NCBI GenBank assembly: GCA_949128115.1
Contig: OX421966.1
Coordinates: 34,799,042-34,863,041 of the forward strand
Source: Anaspis maculata
Lineage: Eukaryota; Arthropoda; Insecta; Coleoptera; Scraptiidae
Reading direction: 5' to 3'
DNA: 64,000 nt
In this document: piece by piece, positions 22,130-35,136 of the stretch
How positions within the stretch are numbered: position 1 is the stretch's first letter
Layout: every line of letters starts with the position of its first letter
Made by a program: the position numbers and the translations under genes
Notes under the pieces: generated by a model
The model's database searches: none
Seen by the model: the letters and a program-made list of their open reading frames with translations, nothing else
What the model was told of the DNA's origin: nothing

Positions 22130-22941
22130 CGTCTGATTTTAAATTTGTAGGGTCGTGTAATATGCGCCGAGCCGTGGCTTTGCGGTCGTTTTCAAAAATT
22201 GATAACAATTGACCCAACGGTCGGATCGAAGTGGGGTTTTTGTCAAAAGAAAGTTCAAATTGTTCTCTAAATATAGTGCCGTACATGCAGTGATGTATTT
22301 CATTAAGAAATTGTAGTTGCCTGCATATCGCAACTTTCTACATCTTACCGCGAATGCCAGCACTTGATCGGCGAAGCCGCCCTACACCAAAATGTTATTT
22401 TTGTAATTGTTCATGATTATTTCGGCAAAATTTTTCTTGATTCGCGTACCAAGGCCATGAGCTACCCATTCGAGTTGAAATATTTTCTGTATTGAATTTC
22501 GTTTTGTTCGGAGGAAAGGATATCAAGCACCAGCAAGCAACGAATAAATCATTTGCGGCCGAGCCGTAGTTTCGGAGTCATTTTCAAAAATTAATAACTA
22601 CTAATCGGCACCTCGCACCGATGTGAAATTTTCATTAAAATAAAGTTCAAATCATTCTCTAAATATAACTCCGCATATGTATTATGGTAAAATGATAAGA
22701 TCGGGTACTTCCTCGCATGTGATAACTTTCGAGATCAGGCCGGCTTCTGAAATGCAGCATTCAACGGCGATGCCGCGTCACACTAAATTGTTATTATTGT
22801 CATTGTTTATTATTATTTCGTCAAGATTTTTCTTGGTTCGGGATACAAGGTCATGAGCTACCCAATGGAGTAAAAATTTTTCGCAAAAACCTTTTCGTCT
22901 AGGACTAGATGCTGTGACGGACGGACGGACGGACGGACGGA
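22130..22941 (-). mobile_element. Second DINE-like element with two ~395-bp tandem units and a (GTCC)n tract
   Basis: Two diverged tandem units run from about 22,150 and 22,550. Matched anchors are gccgagccgt at 22,166 and 22,558, and 'catgagctaccca' near 22,455 and 22,853. On the - strand the element opens with (GTCC)n at 22,917-22,941, parallel to the (GTCT)n start of the 21,043-21,864 element, but the tandem unit is unrelated. No transposase or Rep/helicase coding is present. Confidence 0.55.
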
Positions 22942-25900
22942 CAAAGCGAGGACAAAAGCGCCTTCCCGTTTGGAGAAGTGCGCTAAAAATGGACAAGTTG
23001 CAATGAAATGAATAGAAAAATGGACAACAAAAAATGCTGAATCATGACGGACATAATGTAGATGTGATTCAAAATAAATGCCCAAAGTGGTCACACCCGA
23101 ATCCAAGGCCAAGAGCACAGAAAAAAAGTGGTCACGAAAAAATAAAAAACTAAAACTAAATTACGAGCGCGTCATTTTCAAAGCCAATGCAAGACAAAGC
23201 CAAGGAAACACATCAGCTGTTTGCAGATTTGAAAATAGCTCACGAGAAAAAACGAACTTTCAAATATGTAATAAGGAAAATATGAAAACCAAAAGTATGA
23301 AATGATCCGAAGTAAAAACGAAAACCAGCACTACCAGCAGTTTTCGGACGTAGGGATGTAGTACATAAACCTTCAAGTAAATATAACAAGCAAAATTACG
23401 TAGGTACCTATTTTGAGTTGAACAGTTGAACACACCTCTTCTGTAACAGATTGGCGACGTCTCTCCTCCCTGGATCGCCCTCGTCCGTAACCCAATATTC
23501 AAAAATCAAGAATTTCTCATATTTCCGCGTCTCATGAAGGACGTCAAGGTCGATCTCTCACATTTGAATAATGCCCTCACTAATTATTGCCATTCCGCTG
23601 AGAATGTATTTCCCGAAGCAAACCGTTCCCTTTAAATGTTTGCGGGAGTTGGCTTCGAACAGGATTCGATTTCCTCTGGCTCAGTTATAGAGCTCTCCTG
23701 GAAGTCCAAAGAGTCTCAAATACCTGCCACTCGTACTTTCTGTCTACATCGAAAATAAACAAACCTCTTTGTGTGACAGGCATTCCCAGTAATTCAATGT
23801 CGAAAGGTCAGAACCCGTGCTTCGTTGCGAAACGCCAAGGCAAAGGTCAAGTGAAATGAAAAGTCATTAGAGTCAAGAATGTCAAGGACGCACTTCTTGT
23901 TGATCTCTGGAAAATCCTGCCCACCCATAATAAACGTCGCGACTAAAGTAAAGCTTCAGAAAGTTACGACTCGATCCAATTCAAAACAGGGTGATTTCGA
24001 ACTCTATCCCGATTTTCAGTGGGTGGCCAGCTGATCAATCTACCCTGATCGCCTTCACGGCATGAGGCCGGAATATGGGAAGAGTGCATGACTTTCAGCT
24101 GTCAAGGCTTAAAACATACAGAATTACAGAACTCGTCGTGGTGAAAATGAGAAACCCTTGCTGGACTTTTGACACCTTTAACGTGGTTTCTTGATTTAAC
24201 GTTGGGCGTTTCCCGTTGGGATTCCAAGCTAACGATACGTTACGATTTCTCAAAACATTCGAAAAGCGGCACATTTCAATTTCGTCATCAAGTTTGTATT
24301 CATTAACATAATGTTGAAAGTCTTCAATTACTTATGCATAATTCTTATAAAATGAGCCAGTAACCAGTGTTCGCATCACACCAGCACGGAAGGTTTCATT
24401 GCGACCAGTAACCGATGGGCGTCCCTGTCCTTAAAGGCATGCGTTATGTGAACACTTGAACCTCCTATCTTTCTGGAGCCGATCGCATGTGAATTTCACC
24501 TTAATCAACCCCATCGATTATTTCAATCAACTTCTCAATCATACTAGAGTGGAATGCTTAGAGTGTTCGTATTACACCAACTTGCTTATTGTGTGATACG
24601 AACTCTTCGCCTACTATTTTTCGGGAAACGATAGCATTATCCTGTTCTAATACACACATCCAATGTGAATTTTAAAAACTCGCAGAACGCAGAACGACCA
24701 ATCGTTCATAACAGTCCAACGAGAGCTCAAATTTACGCTCGTGATTTTTGCGGCGCTATACTTGCCTCGCACACCCCATATTGCGAGAGCTGTAATAACC
24801 ATTATCGAGCATGGGATACATGATACCAATGGGGCCTTGCACTACCACTTTTACACACCGAGGGCGCCACAACCGTTGGGGGCAAATTCGACAATTTTGA
24901 CGGCGTTGACACTTCAGCGACCGACGTCCGTCATTTTATGTTTTGATTTGAAATTTGGATAACCTCTGTTTCTTGCTTGACGTCTCCAGTCACTGTCAGT
25001 TACTGGTCAAACTACTCTAACTCCCCTGTTTTTCGCGCCGTTACGGCCGCCTCATCGAAGTAGGCGCCCCCTACAGTAGTGGCGACCTCACGTTGAGTTT
25101 TTCAATTGCAAGGCTCCATTGAACAAATACTTTTGATTCAAATTCGGTATTCGTCTCTTACAGAATCGTGGAGAGCTCGACGATGGGCGTCTGAAAGCAC
25201 CCTGTATTCTTGTTCCGAAGAACTATTCTTTTCATTTCCAGTGTTAAATGTCCTGGATCCACCACAAAGTTACACATCGAAAACAAGCAAATAAAGTATA
25301 TGTAATGTACAACCCGTCGAAATAAAAATACCACCCACCATCCACCATTCGCATACGCTTGGATTCCGGCGAGTTGCTTCCGCAGCCTTTACGTCCTCTG
25401 ATGGCAAAATGGCGCTGTTTTTTTTTTCCTCTCTTCGCTGACGGGAACTGGAGTAAAAGCGGAGGAACTCCCGAGATCGTTAGGCCATGATGGGTTTCAA
25501 CAAGGAACTTGAATGGATGCCGTATACATACACAGCCGTTCCGCCGGCATTCAAATGGATACAAATGGGATAAAGCTGCGTGCAGAGGCGGTGGATAAAT
25601 ATCGCCAGCCGTAAATCAAACTAAATTTTTTTTTGACTCTCTCTTGGTTTAAATCACCCAAATTTCCATTGGGTTCTTGCGTATAGTCATCAAGAGTAAT
25701 AATAATTGCTTACACATAGCTGGCGAGGAATTGAGGAAACGCCGAAAGAACTTGGATTATCTTTCGGCCCCAATAAAGCTTCGCTTTTCAACTTAATCTT
25801 ACAGCGATTGTCGCCCTGTAATGGCACGGCTTTGGAATGGGGCGTTTGAAAAGAATAAGAAGGGAGCCTTTCGTGCAGCCGCCAGGGTGCTCCGGAATAT

Positions 25901-26499
25901 TTTTAGTATCATTTAATTCGACAATAATAGCATTCCCTGGATTTCGTGCGAGATGCTTCTGAAGAGCACTTCTCGGTTCGTATACATGAGAGCTTTCAAA
26001 TGAGAGTGTTCAGGAGAAAACGCTGCGCTGATGTATCGCACGGCAAGTGCCAATTATTATTTCAACAAGTTTGTTGTCATGCTTTGCTCTAACTCATTTG
26101 GTGGAACATTTGAGGAATGTTGTGTTTGAAAGTCGTGGAATTGTACAGAATAAACAACAAGCTTCCTTACAAAAATGAAACAGTCTGCTACAAAAGTCGC
26201 GTACCAGTCTGAAAAACGAGTTTATCTCGCGAGGAAAAGCGGTGGCTTCTGAGGAAGGTGGCAGAATTCACCCTACCTTGTAACAAAACTGTGCAAAACT
26301 GTACCTACCTGGTTTCATATTGTAATGGTACGCCTGCCCCCCCCCCTGTCATTTTATTTGTTTGGCCTGTCTGTGAACGTCTTAACCCTTCGTTGTGCCC
26401 GCTTTTCTTCAGTAGTGAAACGACCCGAAGTGGAAGAAGGTGAAGTTCACGGGAGACGTTCATTGCACAGAAAGTTACAAATTATTCTTTGGTGTTTCT
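22942..26499. other. No recognised gene
   Basis: Only short frames without known domains are present. The stretch 24,590-24,700 (tactatttttcgggaaacgatagcatt, then aatacacacatcca) has a diverged relative at 40,370-40,460, so it is part of a dispersed repeat. A poly-C run lies near 26,335. Confidence 0.45.
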
Positions 26500-28320
26500 T
26501 TCTCAAAATACCTAGCATAACTGACAGGATGGCAAAATGACATAAAATAGACAAAATGAACAAAAGCAATAAAATAACAACAGCAACAACATAAAAATCA
26601 TTAAAACCAACACAACAAAACAATAAAAACACTTGAAAACAACACCACAAAATATGTCAAACTGTCAGGCAAAGAAAAAGAAGAGTGACGGATTCATCAA
26701 AGAGGCACACAGGGGAGAATTCGCCAAAGAAATCCCCACGTATCGCCAAAAGAAGGGGGCTCTCAAATATGTTGTGACAAAATGTAAAACTCACTGATAC
26801 TTTACTTCCCCTTACTAAAGCAGCAAAGCAACACAAAACAACGCGAGTAACGCAAAGTAACGCGAAGCAACACGAATCAACGCAAAACAAACGTACGCCA
26901 AACTCACACAGACACTCAAAAGGCAACAACTGAAAGCATGTTAGTAGATATGGCAAAATAAAACACTACAAAAATAATTCAAAATATTACAACTACACAA
27001 TGAAGGTAGTTTTGTTGCGAACCTGTACTCGAGGACCCTGTAAGAGAACCTATCCCACAAAAGTTGACATGTGCCTCGTTACGCGAGTCGCAAGCGACTA
27101 AGTTGTAACCAATCTTCCATATCTACCATGGCAGACCCTGTCCACTCCCTGGCAGGTAACATCAAATCATCTCAAAGCAAATAAAACAAAATTAATGAAC
27201 ATGACTCCTAAACAAAAGGTATCGTACAGCCTGCTTGGTCGGTAAAGCCCCCTGACACATAGGCAAAAAGTAAAGATTGTTAAAGTCAATTTTAGGCTGG
27301 GTAGAAGTGGTTGATAGTACAGTAACGACTTTCACGGTATTCGAAAAAATATTAGTAAAATAGGTACATCAAGGCTCGATCTTATTCACAAGCGCCATTT
27401 GCAAAATAACAGTGAGTAATAAAACAAACAAGAGGGAAATATTTGAGAACCATAAGAGACGGAGGGCACGAAATATTGACACAAGAATTATGACACATCA
27501 GGTACGCCTATGATAATACAAACCAAATTACCACACCAATTGTAGGTACATCAATGTCAAACAAAATAAAATAGCCTCATAAAAATAGTTGCACATGAAA
27601 AACTGGACCAATAAAATAGCTCAGGTAATTACGTACAGAAAAAAGGGAATAATCAAAAATAACTCCAGTCACGTGCCTGATTTGAAAGTACATATTTGAC
27701 AAAATATGGGTCGAAATAGTCAAAGATTCATCAATCAAATAATTCAGGTCTGGAGCTGAACGTAAATCAAGGGCCGACACTCATCGTACGTTAAAAATTA
27801 GCTCACAAAAGAAAGAACGTGTGTTTCAAAAATTAGTGCAATGAAAAGACTTTTCATTCTCATCTATCTACTTTTCAAGAGACTCCGCAAAAATTATGCA
27901 AAGCAAACGTTCAAATAAGAGACCGAAAATGGTTGAACGCGTCAATAAAATAAGCAAAAATTACATACCGCCGCACAGAATAACACATGTTTCCCGAAGC
28001 AGGGGTCTGTTGGTTCTACCTCGTTCTCTCCGCGCGTCTCGCATGGTTCTTCCAAAACCCATGCATCTTACCCTCCGACCGCCGGCCCACACCAAAAAAA
28101 AATAGCGAGCGCGTCCCGCATATATCCACCGAAACACAAAGACAAAGCAATAAAAATACCTCCTCCGTTCCCGCGGACCTCCGTATGACCACATGTGTTT
28201 CCCCAAATATGTCCCTATATTCGATACAGTTCGAAAACATACAAACCGAGAAGTTTTGAAACTATTGCAATATAATAAATTCATTGTTGAAATCAGCCCA
28301 GAATCCCACAATATAAACAA
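26500..28320 (+). repeat. A-rich, strand-asymmetric dispersed repeat region
   Basis: For about 1.8 kb the + strand is rich in A and poor in T, with runs such as aaaataacaacagcaacaac. The part 27,040-27,490 matches 20,640-21,042 in order and orientation. Long - strand frames here are a by-product of the bias (no TTA/CTA/TCA on the + strand) and carry no known motif. The asymmetry resembles the sense strand of retroelements or RNA-derived inserts, but no protein remnant was recognised. Confidence 0.45.
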
Positions 28321-28749
28321 ATGCTGGAGTCCTGCAGCCCCTCAGGACGGCATTTGCTAGCATAAAAAAATAGGTGAAACAGGCTGCGGATTAGCTGCAG
28401 AGCGAAAGAGAAACAGTTAGATTCTTGTGGCGTGAGTTTCTACCACATTTGTGCAGCTAAAAATGTTACAAAAAATGAGTCATTCAAATCTGGGCTGGCG
28501 AGGGTCTTTTTTCGAAAAATATAGAAAAAATTTGAAAAAAAAAATCGAGTTTTTCGAATTTTGAAATTTTGAAATACGTATTCGTTTTCACACTTGATTT
28601 TAGATTACTTTTTTTCTCAATTTTCCTACTCCACTGGTTTTCATGAAACTCATGAAGGGAGTTGGAGAGAAGGGACATGTTGGAAGAAAAAAAGAACAGG
28701 AAATGCCGTCCTTATGACCTGAGCCATACTGTTGCCTGATGACGGACGC

Positions 28750-28817
28750 AAGCTGTCAGAATAATCAACCTGCTGCTGTCAAGCTGACAGCAGCAGGCTG
28801 ATTATTATGACAAGCTT
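28750..28817. repeat. Perfect-stem palindrome, about 68 bp
   Basis: AAGCTGTCAGAATAATCAAC pairs with the reverse complement ending at 28,817, and the inner cctgctgctgtca / tgacagcagcagg is perfect around a two-base centre (AGC). Only one or two mismatches occur outside it. It may be a minimal MITE or an unstable hairpin. Confidence 0.7.
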
Positions 28818-29786
28818 TCAATAATCAGAATAATGAAAGAAGTAGGTTCTTTCAATTTTTCAATCGGGTTTCTGACCTTCTGGTGTCGCAACAGACGTTT
28901 TTGAGTATTTCTGAGCACTCTATTACAACCCGATTTTTAACATGCGGGACCAAGGAGTGCGGGACACTCTGTTACGCGCATCTGGATATTTCAATAAATA
29001 ACAGCTTATGCATACACACATCCCCGCTGGCATTATGCAAGCATCCAAGCAGGGTCTACGCACTCCCCGTAAAACTGCCGTGGCAACGTTTTCGAGAGGT
29101 TGGCGCCTGGGGTTGAGCCCCCTGCCTGCCTCCCAGGTGGCGCCAGCGTCACTCTTCCCGCCCCTGATTGGTGATCTTTCTTGGCTCGACCGATTCATAT
29201 CTCAAGTCCCGAGACCCCCCGATTCGGCCCTCCAAAATCGGAATTTGCAGCGGGGTAGGGCAGGGTTTCGCGCAGTGGCTATGGGATTGCCTAAGCAACG
29301 AATTATAAACAAATTTTTCGTTTGCCTCATTTTCTAGCGTTTTCCTTTTGAACAAAAATATTAGTTATTATGGCAAGTTTAGTGTCCATGCAAAATATTC
29401 TGTGGATTAGTGTTGGATATTGATGGTGTGGCAGTATTCGAAGTAGTTTTTGTGCAACGTTTTATTCAACAAGCTCTGGATTCCCTGAGGACCCCTCGCC
29501 CGGTGCGCATATCCCCCCATCAATCCCTCAAGTCAAGCTAGGACATCCGGAGCCGGTTTTGAACTCAGCTGCTTCCAGTTCCCATCACCTGCGCATCTTC
29601 GACCCTGCTTGTGAAAATTGGAGTTCATCTCAAAAGTGTTCGTCTCCGCCTGGACAATTTAGTGAACCTCATTGTTGCGTCCGTTACAGAATAATTTTAT
29701 TTGTATACATTTTCTTAATAAATGTTCGATTTTTACGTATATCTGGTCTTTCAACCGTCCACAAAACGGGAAAAAAGTGTTGTAGA

Positions 29787-29876
29787 AGCATTTTTGCTCT
29801 ACTTCGTTTGTGCAAGGAGTTGCTAGGGGAGTTTCCTTAGCAACTCCTAGCACAAACGGAGCAAGAGCAAAATGCT
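29787..29876. repeat. 90-bp palindromic MITE-like hairpin
   Basis: AGCATTTTTGCTC at the left matches GAGCAAAATGCT at the right. The inner arms cgtttgtgcaaggagttgct and agcaactcctagcacaaacg pair almost completely around a short centre near 29,832. No flanking duplication was identified. Confidence 0.65.
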
Positions 29877-31677
29877 CACATCAACAATAATAGTACAGGC
29901 CAGTTAGATATCTACCCGGAAATTTCAAATAACGAGCTGAAATTTGGAGGGCATCTTCATAGACTCAGTAGAAACAAATCCTCAAAAGTCCCCAGAAATC
30001 CCATTTGGGCAAACGCCGATATCTTGATTTTTCATCCTACTTTCATTTTTTTTTTGTTTTTAGTCGCCTGTTCATCAACGAAACATCACAGCGAATCGCT
30101 TTTTATAAATTTTTGCTTCTCCAGAGGTTTTTAAGAGTGGATAAGCGTAACTCAAAATTTATAAATCATAATTTCAACTCAAAATCACAATTTCAACACA
30201 CAAAAATGACAAAATATAAAAAATAGAGATCTTGTTATAATAGTCCAGATGTTAGACGAAAGCACCCTGTATTTTATCGTTAAAACATGCTACTTGGCAT
30301 ATAGTTGTTGTATGGACCATAACCCATGGACCAGAAGTGTAGCCATCGGCGACAGACATGCAGCTCTGAATACAGACTGGAAAAGAAAAAGAAAAAAGAA
30401 AAAAATGTAACTCATGAACCGAAAGAGGTAGAGTCGCGTAAACATATAGCCTGCTGTTCATGCCCATGAAGCTCCATCAAACCATTTCAGATGTACTGAA
30501 GCGTTCCTGAAATATTCTATTAAATATATATTATCAAAGTATAGTATTGAAACTTCATAGTTCTTTATCCAATGTAAAAAACTGAAAATGATCGGTAGCC
30601 AGTGCCTAGGCCAATCCCCTGTAAAAAGACATTTTCTTTTTTTCTCCTCCCGAGAGCCATCTTGCGTTCACTATTCACAAAATAATTAAGAAAGTGACTG
30701 GTACTTGGAAGGTTGGTGAAGTACAATCATTTTTCCACAAAAACAGTACTTAATCTCAACATTGAGAACTGCTTCCTTATTGTAGAGTAAACATTGTCTT
30801 GACTTTCTTTGCTCATGATGGCTAAGATGGCTTTCGAAAGGGAGAATTATCACGTCAGGCAGTTTTATGCCTCACATTTTTTCAAGTCATCAACAAAAAT
30901 TTATCATCATCGGTGAAAACGTTTGTCCATGCCAGTGTGAAAATTGCAAAAATATTCATATAAAGTTTCATCCTCGGTTTCATCGTTATCGAATGCATTT
31001 TGAGAAAAATCTATTACCACGGAAGGTGGGAATTGGCATGGAAATAATTTGATGAAATTTGATGTTAACAGTGATGCGAAGAATGGTAAAAAAAACGGGT
31101 GAGATGTGTCCACTTGTGGCATAGAAGACGAGAAAGACGTTCTAGAGTAGGAAAGGGGAATTTCAACTATATTCCACTTTATGGTTGGAACATGACACTT
31201 GGCACAGTGGATGTTTGAAATATACTCTTCCAATTTAGAAGTGTAGCCATCGGCGCCAACCCTGTAGCCCCTGTATATAGGAGAAAGAAGTGGAACAACC
31301 ACGAAAATTTCAACCTAAAATTTTTTGAGCCTTTATCGTTCTTTCTGCGTTGAACTATCAGAGACTATAAAACAGTGTCAGCACCAAATCCTATCAAATT
31401 ACTTCCAGGTGAATCTTGTGGCCATATACTCTTTCCAAGCATTTGATGGCAAAGAACCCCTTATAATTTTTGAAATGGTACAAACTTAGTTTGGCCAGCT
31501 GCCAGGAGCGAACCTCTTATTCATTGATGATGATGATGATTTTGGTGGACTGATTTGACAAAATGTGGGGCACAAGAATGCCTGATCTAATTCATTCCTT
31601 TAAAAACCGCATCAACCATCATGAGCAAAGAAACTCTGTAAAACCAGTAACAACTCGGATGGGGAATACAAGTCTAA
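29877..31677. other. No recognised gene
   Basis: Apart from the repeat at 29,889-30,028, a 17-base direct repeat (aagtgtagccatcggcg) occurs near 30,335 and 31,240 within two diverged ~100-bp blocks, so another dispersed repeat is present twice. A (GAT)n run lies near 31,527. Confidence 0.4.
29889..30028 (-). repeat. Dispersed repeat, copy 1 (inverted relative of 32,390-32,553)
   Basis: The blocks 'gtacaggccagtta', 'ggaaatttcaaataacgagctg', 'aaaagtcccca', and 'cccatttgggcaaacgccg' recur in reverse-complement order at 32,390-32,553. Indels separate them. It is unassigned, but the ends gtacaggccagtta / taactggcctgtac define a boundary. Confidence 0.6.
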
Positions 31678-31822
31678 CCTCGGGTTCCACCAAACTTTTA
31701 TCAGCGTGATAACTTTATCACTCTGATAGTAACTAAGCAACTGGCCACCCTATTGGCTGGTGCATAACAACTATCAACGTGATAGATTTAATCTGCTCTT
31801 AAAATTTTGGTGGAACCCAAGG
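31678..31822. mobile_element. PIF/Harbinger-like MITE, copy 1 (145 bp)
   Basis: Terminal inverted repeats CCTCGGGTTCCACCAAA / TTTGGTGGAACCCAAGG are flanked by a 3-bp TAA duplication (31,675-31,677 and 31,823-31,825). The 3-bp T-rich target and short length fit PIF/Harbinger MITEs. A second copy is at 36,739-36,975. Confidence 0.72.
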
Positions 31823-32061
31823 TAAAACATCGAATCAAGAGCCGGGGCCATAATTGGCCCATAATAAGTCATTGCACTTTGATAATGAGTGTGGTTTCTG
31901 CACTGGCCATGGCTGCAGCAAAAGGTCGGTGTAGATAGACTAGGATGATAAAATTCACCTATGTGCTGAAAACATAGAGACATAGAGACATAGAGATGGA
32001 GAGGAGATACGCATCACTATGCGGATTCTCCCGTTGCGAGGCGCCGGCGTATCAGCTATAA

Positions 32062-32282
32062 TCCCATATACACTTTCTATTTTCTGTAGAATGACTTTTT
32101 GGAGCAAAAATAAAGTGACAAGCTGAGGAGCTTCAGCTGATGGCACCTGCAAAGTTTTTGAGTGAAAGTATTCATCAGCGGCCATTGGCCGTGTGTTCCC
32201 AGCGCTCCAGCTTATCACTCTATTTTTGCTCCAAAAAGTCATTTTACCTACTGGAAATGAAAAGTGATATAGAGAAATGGGA
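32062..32282. mobile_element. Palindromic MITE family 'CCCATACACTTT', copy 2
   Basis: The left arm tcccatatacactttctatt and the right arm gctccaaaaagtcattttac with 'gggatat' match the other copies. The inner section (cagctgatggcacctgcaaag) is inverted relative to the copies at 15.7 and 40.5 kb, as expected if the palindromic arms permit inversion. Confidence 0.8.
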
Positions 32283-32389
32283 TATAGAGGAATCTTTTCA
32301 CCCTATTTAATTATAATATGTATACTTAGTTCAGTTGTAACGAAAAATTGAAATAAAACTGTAAAAACTGAGAAAAAGTTGAGATCATG

Positions 32390-32553
32390 TTAGAAATCAA
32401 GATGGCGGCGTTTGCCCAAGTGGGATTTTTTGGGACTTTTCAGGGTTTGTTCACAGTAGCTTCCTGAACATGTCCCCAAAATTTCAGCTTGTTATTTGAA
32501 ATTTCCAGGTTGAGCCAGTTTTTATTCTAACTGGCCTGTACTATAATTGGAAA
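32390..32553 (+). repeat. Dispersed repeat, copy 2 (inverted relative of 29,889-30,028)
   Basis: It shares 'ggcgtttgcccaagtggga', 'aaaatttcagctt', 'ttgaaatttcc' and 'taactggcctgtac' with the reverse complement of copy 1. The preceding 'agatggcgg' also resembles the DINE-like units. Confidence 0.6.
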
Positions 32554-34122
32554 TCTTCAATTTCAAACGGAAAATCTAGCAGGCACTTCTCTGATTAGTA
32601 CCCTGCCCTTACGCTAGGGGCGCTGAACACGGGATAAATTCTGAAGCCAAGTTGCCGATCTAAGTAAGCGCAGCGTTTTGACATTCCTTGTCTATGCATC
32701 CAAGGCGATGCGGAATAAGACTTTGTGTTTCCAAGGCTCCGGTCGTCCGTCCCTCCCGATCGCCCTTTGCGTCGGATATTGGAACTAAGCTGACATTCCG
32801 GTTACTATTCAATAACGGAGATTTATCGCAGCAAGATGAGAAAATGCTCGGGAGGATCAAAAGGACTGTGGAGAAGGAGATAGAAGAAAGGGCACGTGAG
32901 GAGGGAGAGAAAGGAGGTGATGGAAAAGGACACACGCGGAGCGCTATCTATTGGGAAAGTTTAAATTTGTAAAGCGATCGGTCTTTTTCTGCGGGTGTTA
33001 CGGCGTGTCGTAAAAACCAGCCAAGCAAACATGAGTTGATGGTGTCAACATGCACCAACGTGGAGGATCTCATAGGCGGCGTAGCAGACGGATTGATGCT
33101 TCCAGAAAAGGGCGAATCGTAAAAACTCCGGGTTTCAGATGCGCGTTCCTTTTTCACTTAGGTACGAATTACTTGCCAGGGAACTTTACTATGGGCCAGT
33201 ATTTCCATCTCTGGCTAATTTTAGCCACAGGGTGAATGGCCACAACAAGATGTGTCTGAACATTGTTGCTATCTATGGTATTCAACATGGTATTCAACCA
33301 CTACTTATTCAATATCAGAGTAGACAGGGTAACACCCTGTCGCCGTCGGATTTTATTTCCAAATTTGAATGAACGAAAATTGCGGGGCTTTATTAAAGTT
33401 TAACTGGACAGCCAGTGAGCACTCTGGTAAGCTTCACCTGTAGCACAGAACTTGAAGCTTCAAGTTTCACTAGGAACAAATGACATAAAGTCAAGCACTT
33501 TGAGAGGAAGATCCCCACGAAATCAGGCTACTAGATTTTGCAGACCCTGTACATTTTTCCAAATTTTTGGTCAACAAACACAAATCCTTGTTTTTGCAGC
33601 TGCAGGTGGAAATTTACAGCTTCCGTTGGTTGTCTCGTTTTCTTGCGCACGACTACGCAATTCCAAAACTGTCACATTTCATTACTTATTCGTTCTGTAC
33701 GAGGGTTTCTGCTGCATGCCTCTTACGTGCATCAGTTTTGGGATCGTGCGAATGGCATCGTGTGCAGGAGTGCAGGACACGTGTGGCATCCACAATATTG
33801 AACCCCCGTTATCTTCCAGAGCTTCGACTAATGAGACTTGATATCGTCCGCGTTCAGAAAGTTTCTTTACTTTGCATGATCATTATCACAAGCGTCACGC
33901 ATTTAAGAAAAAAACCCGCACGAAGCCATCCCATGTGTGTAAATAAATTGGTGTTTTTAACGACTTTGAATACTTTAATGCTCTTTTTTTTTCGTACAAT
34001 CCACTGTAACGTTCGGATTCTGAAACGTGAAATGTTCAAGGCAAAGACCGCCCAAATTGGCTGGATCATTAGCCTCTAGCTCCTAGTTATCGATTTTGTC
34101 AACATTCAACATGATTTAACAT
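32554..34122. other. No recognised gene
   Basis: The 94-codon frame at 32,688-32,972 ends in a Lys/Glu-rich segment (KRTVEKEIEERAREEGEK) and is more GC-rich than its surroundings, but it has no known domain or splice support. The 170-codon frame at 33,567-34,079 overlaps other frames and is not recognisable. Confidence 0.4.
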
Positions 34123-34240
34123 GACGGCCCCGTGGCACAGGCGGTTCTGTGGCTGCCTGCGGTGCGGAAGTCCCGGGCTCGATTCCTGGTGAAAAGTCTA
34201 GGTGTTGTGTTGTTCGAAGTCACACTTTTCTATGTAATTA
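34123..34240 (+). mobile_element. tRNA-derived SINE (head region)
   Basis: A polymerase III A-box-like TGGCACAGGCGG (34,133-34,144) is followed 30 bp later by a B-box-like GGGCTCGATTCCTGG (34,174-34,188). This is the spacing of a tRNA-derived internal promoter. The sequence does not fold into an intact tRNA, so it is read as a SINE head rather than a gene. The 3' end is not defined, and no target duplication was found. Confidence 0.65.
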
Positions 34241-35136
34241 ATTGTGGAATGAATAAACGGGCAAAACTCCTCTGGCAAAAAGCCGATATGAAGAAAAACA
34301 TTCATTTATTATTCATTTATTTATTATTTAATACGAACATTCGAAACATCTGGTGCTTCAACAATGTGTATGCCAGCCGGGTATGTTTGGATAAGTGAAG
34401 CATGGAATTATTATGCAAGGTTCTTTCCCGGTGCAAAAACGAACATAATCTTGATAGTCGAAATGGCGAATATTTGCTCTTGTGAAAGACATTCATCTTA
34501 GTTTAATCGTCGTTATCTTTGACACCCTGTTGACATCTCAGATCTCTTATTTATTTGAAAAGTTTCGATGCATTTGACAGCTCGCGGTGAATGTCTCCCT
34601 GTCCTGACATCAACTTGGAAGGCGGGTGGAAACAATAACAGCAATTAATTATACGGGAACCATGAAATACGAGCAGTTCCTTCCCATATTATGGCGATGT
34701 AGGCCAGTAAATCAACCTTGAGTGAAATTCCTGAAATTGTTACAAACTTTTTCCGGAGAACTCAGCTAAATCAGTGTCTTATTTGGAACTTTCCGAATTT
34801 TTCCGAAAAGACTTGCCACTCATTGATAGCTCATTGCCCTATTTCATTCCATTGGACCATCAACAATTATTGCTTCAGGGCCTCAACACTCCTATGGGGT
34901 GCGTTCATATACTCGAAATATATCACCCGCGATGTACTCAAACCTTTATAACACAAGGCTTGAGGAGCCAAGAATCTCAAGGAGCTCTTGCTTTTTTTTA
35001 CCACCGTTGTTGCCATAATAGGTAGTTATTAGAACTACCGTACGTAGATACATCTTCGAATAATAGGGTGATTGCGTGAAATTCGTTCACCTGATCAACG
35101 GCAGGCAGCGCAAGGATCGAGTTATGTTTTGATGGA
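34241..35136. other. No recognised gene
   Basis: The stretch is AT-rich and contains only short frames. Confidence 0.45.

Noticed and set aside
22917..22941. CRISPR-like or satellite array
   Set aside because: It is a simple (GACG)n microsatellite at the end of a DINE-like element.
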